A stretch of 64,000 nt of DNA from GWE2-42-39 sp963668595. GTDB lineage: Bacteria > Bacteroidota > Bacteroidia > Bacteroidales > Prolixibacteraceae. Below, piece after piece: positions 61,461-64,000 of this stretch. Positions within the stretch are counted from its first letter, which is position 1. The number at the start of each line of letters is the position of its first letter. Where the stretch lies: contig OY764876.1 of assembly GCA_963668595.1 (NCBI GenBank), forward strand, positions 682,001-746,000, given 5' to 3'. The position numbers and the translations under genes are program-made. The notes beneath the pieces were generated by a model that saw only the letters and a list, made by a program, of their open reading frames with translations, was not told the origin of the DNA and ran no database searches.

Positions 61461-63241
61461 TTGGTTGTGTAGGTAAAAACAAAGTGATCGATTATTTGAT
61501 TCACGGACTTCGCCGGATGGAATACAGGGGGTACGACAGTGCTGGCGTAGCTATTCTTGGTGACGAAATGAAACGGTTTCGGGCAGTTGGAAATGTTGAT
61601 TGTTTAGCGTCTGTTTTGCCCGAAAATCTGGATGGTTTTTGTGGTATTGCTCACACTCGTTGGGCAACACATGGAAAACCAAGCGAAGAAAATGCTCATC
61701 CGCATTGTTCGTTTAAAGGCTTGTTTACGCTGGTACATAATGGGATTATTGAAAATTCAGAAGAAATAAAATCGATACTGATTCGAGAGGGATATTCTTT
61801 TTACAGTGATACCGATACCGAAGTTTTGCTGAATTTGATTGAGTCAGAATTTCAGCAGTGTGGTGATGTTGCCCGGGCAATTCGTCGGGCTATTGAGCAA
61901 ATAAAGGGAGCGTATGCATTTGCGATGTTGAAAAATGATGATCCGGAAATTTTGTATGCCTGTCGCCAGGATAGTGCACTTATTGTAGCCGAAACCGAAA
62001 ATGAATTTTTCCTTGCATCCGATTTGCTTGCTTTTCCTGCATATGCCGAACGTTTGTTTTTTCCCGACGAGAAAGATATTGTTGTTTTGCATAAACAGCG
62101 TGGCATTTTTGTTTTGAGCGAAAATGGAGAGCGTCGTCCTGATTTTATAGTGCAAACAGGCCTTGCTGGTTTGCAGTCGGGAAGCAAAGACGGGTACGAA
62201 GATTATATGCTGAAAGAAATTTACGAACAGGAAAAATCGGTATTGCGGGCAATGTCTTGTTTCCCCGATTCGTTTGAGTTGCCGGAACACATTCGCCGTA
62301 TTGTAATTATTGCTTGCGGTACTTCCTGGCATGCCGGAATTCTTGGACAGTATTGTATCGAACGATTTTCGGGGATTCCGGTGAAGGTGGAATATGCTTC
62401 GGAATTTCGTTATCGCGAGCCGGTTTTGATGCATGACGATTGGGTGGTTGCAATTTCACAGTCGGGCGAAACGGCCGATACAATTGGCGCAGTGCGCATG
62501 GTTAAACGAAAAGGCATTCATACTTTGGCTATTTGCAATGTGGAGCGATCGACGCTGGTGCGCGAAACAGATAATCATCTGCTTTTAAATGCCGGAGCTG
62601 AGATTGGGGTGGCATCGACCAAAGCATTTACCTCTCAGTCGGTAGTTCTACTGCAACTTGCGCTTTTTCTTGCTCATCGGAATGATCGAATTGACGATCA
62701 TGTTCGTTTGATTGAAGACCGGATGTCATCTCTTTCGATACAAATACGGAACTGCTTGCGCTGGGCCGGGCAAATTGAGTATTTGGCAGCCAAATATCGC
62801 TTTGTGAATAGTTTCCTGTTTATCGGTCGTGGATTGAATTTCCCGATTGCGCTCGAAGGAGCTCTGAAGCTGAAAGAAATTTCGTATGTGCATGCCGAAG
62901 GCTATCCGGGAGCAGAAATGAAGCACGGACCAATTGCCCTGATTGATTCTTCTGTACCAACATTTGCAGTAGTAACTGATTCGGCAAATCGGGATAAAAT
63001 GATTGCAAATATTCGTGAAATTCAGGCGCGTGATGGAAAAATAATTGCGCTGGTACGCGAAGGTGATCAGCAAATTATCAATATGGTTGATGATGCGATT
63101 GAATTGCCTGCAATGCCCGATGAGTTGATGGCTATATTGTCGGTCATTCCATTGCAATTGTTTGCCTATTTTGTTGCAAAACTAAAAGGTTGCAATGTCG
63201 ATCAACCCCGGAATCTGGCTAAAGCAGTGACCGTAGAATAA
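61448..63241 (+). CDS. glmS: Glutamine--fructose-6-phosphate aminotransferase
   Basis: 597 residues. Converts fructose-6-phosphate and glutamine to glucosamine-6-phosphate, the first step to UDP-GlcNAc. Cys2 is the glutaminase nucleophile (MCGIIGCVG), followed by GIAHTRWATHGKPSEENAHP and the two SIS domains (SQSGETADTIGAV and the second half with EGALKLKEISYVHAEGYPGA). The C-terminal PRNLAKAVTVE is the conserved end. It begins 13 nt inside the DUF4954 gene. Supplies precursors for peptidoglycan and lipopolysaccharide. Confidence 0.97.
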   Translation: MCGIIGCVGKNKVIDYLIHGLRRMEYRGYDSAGVAILGDEMKRFRAVGNVDCLASVLPENLDGFCGIAHTRWATHGKPSEENAHPHCSFKGLFTLVHNGIIENSEEIKSILIREGYSFYSDTDTEVLLNLIESEFQQCGDVARAIRRAIEQIKGAYAFAMLKNDDPEILYACRQDSALIVAETENEFFLASDLLAFPAYAERLFFPDEKDIVVLHKQRGIFVLSENGERRPDFIVQTGLAGLQSGSKDGYEDYMLKEIYEQEKSVLRAMSCFPDSFELPEHIRRIVIIACGTSWHAGILGQYCIERFSGIPVKVEYASEFRYREPVLMHDDWVVAISQSGETADTIGAVRMVKRKGIHTLAICNVERSTLVRETDNHLLLNAGAEIGVASTKAFTSQSVVLLQLALFLAHRNDRIDDHVRLIEDRMSSLSIQIRNCLRWAGQIEYLAAKYRFVNSFLFIGRGLNFPIALEGALKLKEISYVHAEGYPGAEMKHGPIALIDSSVPTFAVVTDSANRDKMIANIREIQARDGKIIALVREGDQQIINMVDDAIELPAMPDELMAILSVIPLQLFAYFVAKLKGCNVDQPRNLAKAVTVE

Positions 63242-63360
63242 TTATTCTGAAATAAAAAATGAGGCGAATAAAAACGATGAATATGATGTCTCGCTTCTGT
63301 AGCATTCAAACCCCAATCATAATTTGATGACAATAATTGACACCTAATATCTCTGTGCAC

Positions 63361-63416
63361 TTCGCATCGCGGTCGTAACGTTCGAATTGTTCATCGTTAC
63401 GACCGCGTAAAGCGAA
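63361..63416. other. Long GC-rich hairpin without T-run
   Basis: A perfect 13-bp stem (63368-63380 with 63395-63407) has a 14-nt loop, extended after an internal loop by five more pairs (63361-63365 with 63412-63416). There is no T-run on either strand, so it is not a standard terminator, although it sits between the convergent glmS and the gene at 63421. It stands out against the AT-rich surroundings. Confidence 0.6.
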
Positions 63417-63420
63417 AGTG

Positions 63421-63798
63421 TTAGTTTTCCTGCATTATTTCAGTCTTGTCTGCTTCATCCAGTTCTGCAAACGGTTTTTTCATTACGTAATGAAAGTAAT
63501 TAACATCGTTTACAGGAACATTGTACGCCTGAACGAATTCCCATCCTTGTTTTCCCATGAAATTTAACGCATCAATCATGGTATTAAATACTCTTGGTTT
63601 GCCCGTTTTTTGATCAATTAACCGATTGTTGGCAAATGCTTTCATTTTGTCTCCCAGGTCGATGCGTACCGTAACTTTATTGCTCAGTAGTTTCTGAAAT
63701 CCAACGATTTCGCAATAAACAAATTTAGGTGTTTGCTCCTGAGCCATCAGTGGAAGGAAAAACAAAACCGCTACAAATAGCAAAAGGGTTTTTTTCAT
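63421..63798 (-). CDS. Small secreted hypothetical protein
   Basis: 125 residues with a signal peptide (MKKTLLLFVAVLFFLPLMAQ). The mature protein (VYCEIVGFQKLLSNKVTVRI, then ALNFMGKQGWEFVQAYNV) has the look of a small alpha/beta domain similar to DUF4177-type proteins. No motif suggests enzyme activity. Expected in the periplasm. It overlaps no other gene and has its own leader. Confidence 0.75.
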   Translation of the reverse strand: MKKTLLLFVAVLFFLPLMAQEQTPKFVYCEIVGFQKLLSNKVTVRIDLGDKMKAFANNRLIDQKTGKPRVFNTMIDALNFMGKQGWEFVQAYNVPVNDVNYFHYVMKKPFAELDEADKTEIMQEN

Positions 63799-63901
63799 TT
63801 TATGTATGTTTTAAAGGTTAATAAGTAATTCGAATAATCTGTTTGTAATCTGTTGTTTTGTTCTCGTAAATAGTAAATTATTTTAATGGAAATACCCAAT
63901 T

Positions 63902-64000
63902 TTAGATGTAATCAACTTTTACTTTTTTGAAGAACTTTTCTTCGAGTAAGCGGATAATACGTTTCACTACAAATTTCCGGATTTCGAGTTGAACAGGCTG
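63902..64000 (-). CDS. 3' end of an unidentified gene, cut by the window edge
   Basis: 32 codons plus TAA stop are visible on the minus strand, reading in an open frame to the window edge. The visible end is basic (IRKFVVKRIIRLLEEKFFKK, then VKVDYI). Product not recognised. No stop interrupts the frame, and the codon use looks ordinary. Confidence 0.5.
   Translation of the reverse strand, partial: QPVQLEIRKFVVKRIIRLLEEKFFKKVKVDYI

Noticed and set aside
63242..63360. Possible short gene between glmS and the GC-rich hairpin
   Set aside because: No frame with a plausible start or conserved feature.
1..64000. tRNA/rRNA genes, CRISPR arrays, insertion sequences
   Set aside because: Intergenic gaps were read for cloverleaf T-arm motifs, spaced direct repeats and transposase-like frames; none was found.

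Overview
The window reads as one continuous stretch of a Bacteroidota chromosome, most likely Bacteroidales/Marinilabiliales. The reasons are the family repertoire (OstA-like and LptD outer-membrane proteins, DUF4954, DUF6786 beside FucI, an OmpA protein with PorE-like layout, secreted serpin, ECF sigma factor/barrel pairs) and promoter elements of the Bacteroidota type (TTTG ... TAnnTTTG). I find no rRNA, tRNA, CRISPR array, transposase or prophage. About 55 protein genes are present, mostly housekeeping, with a few accessory patches.

Layout. 1-5.5 kb: minus-strand run lytic transglycosylase -> UvrA -> nucleoside kinase. 5.7-7.7 kb: ECF sigma factor with its membrane-anchored barrel partner. 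7.7-11.1 kb: tandemly duplicated lipoprotein, serpin lipoprotein with a second lipoprotein, and a hyperacidic 74-residue protein, followed by a structured non-coding stretch. 11.6-14.7 kb: DNA repair/modification module (DUF4130-type protein and radical SAM/HhH protein) divergent from a LexA-like S24 repressor, with a perfect palindrome between them. 14.7-19.4 kb: prohibitin-like protein, nucleoside phosphorylase, SirB1-like protein, two small envelope proteins, TtcA-like enzyme. 19.4-25.2 kb: L-fucose utilisation (FucR-like GntR regulator, DUF6786, FucI) and a dicarboxylate/amino-acid symporter. 25.3-29.5 kb: a beta-lactamase-fold lipoprotein lacking its catalytic residues, RidA, PorE-like OmpA protein, a small charged protein. 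29.7-31 kb: AT-rich pair, MazG/dCTPase-like enzyme and HNH endonuclease. 31-35.5 kb: membrane AraC regulator, a secreted protein, pyrBI with a candidate attenuator, YigZ. 35.6-42.8 kb: DnaA, MlaD, amidase, LptD. 42.8-54.8 kb: RecQ, three periplasmic foldases, MoxR, OstA-like protein, second UvrA. 54.9-64 kb: second ECF sigma factor, CorA, flavoprotein, DUF4159, PAS/LuxR regulator, DUF4954-GlmS, and a gene cut by the right edge.

Themes. Envelope biogenesis is dense (LptD, OstA-like, MlaD, foldases, amidase, transglycosylase, GlmS). DNA repair is also prominent (two UvrA, RecQ, radical SAM/DUF4130 module). The observations most worth following are the S24-radical SAM-DUF4130 module with its palindrome, a PyrL-like leader before pyrBI, the active-site-less beta-lactamase-fold lipoprotein, and the HNH/MazG pair.

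Start codons were moved inward where the longest frame opens on GTG/TTG or lies upstream of an obvious signal peptide or conserved N-terminus. All functional calls rest on motif recognition by eye, without database searches.
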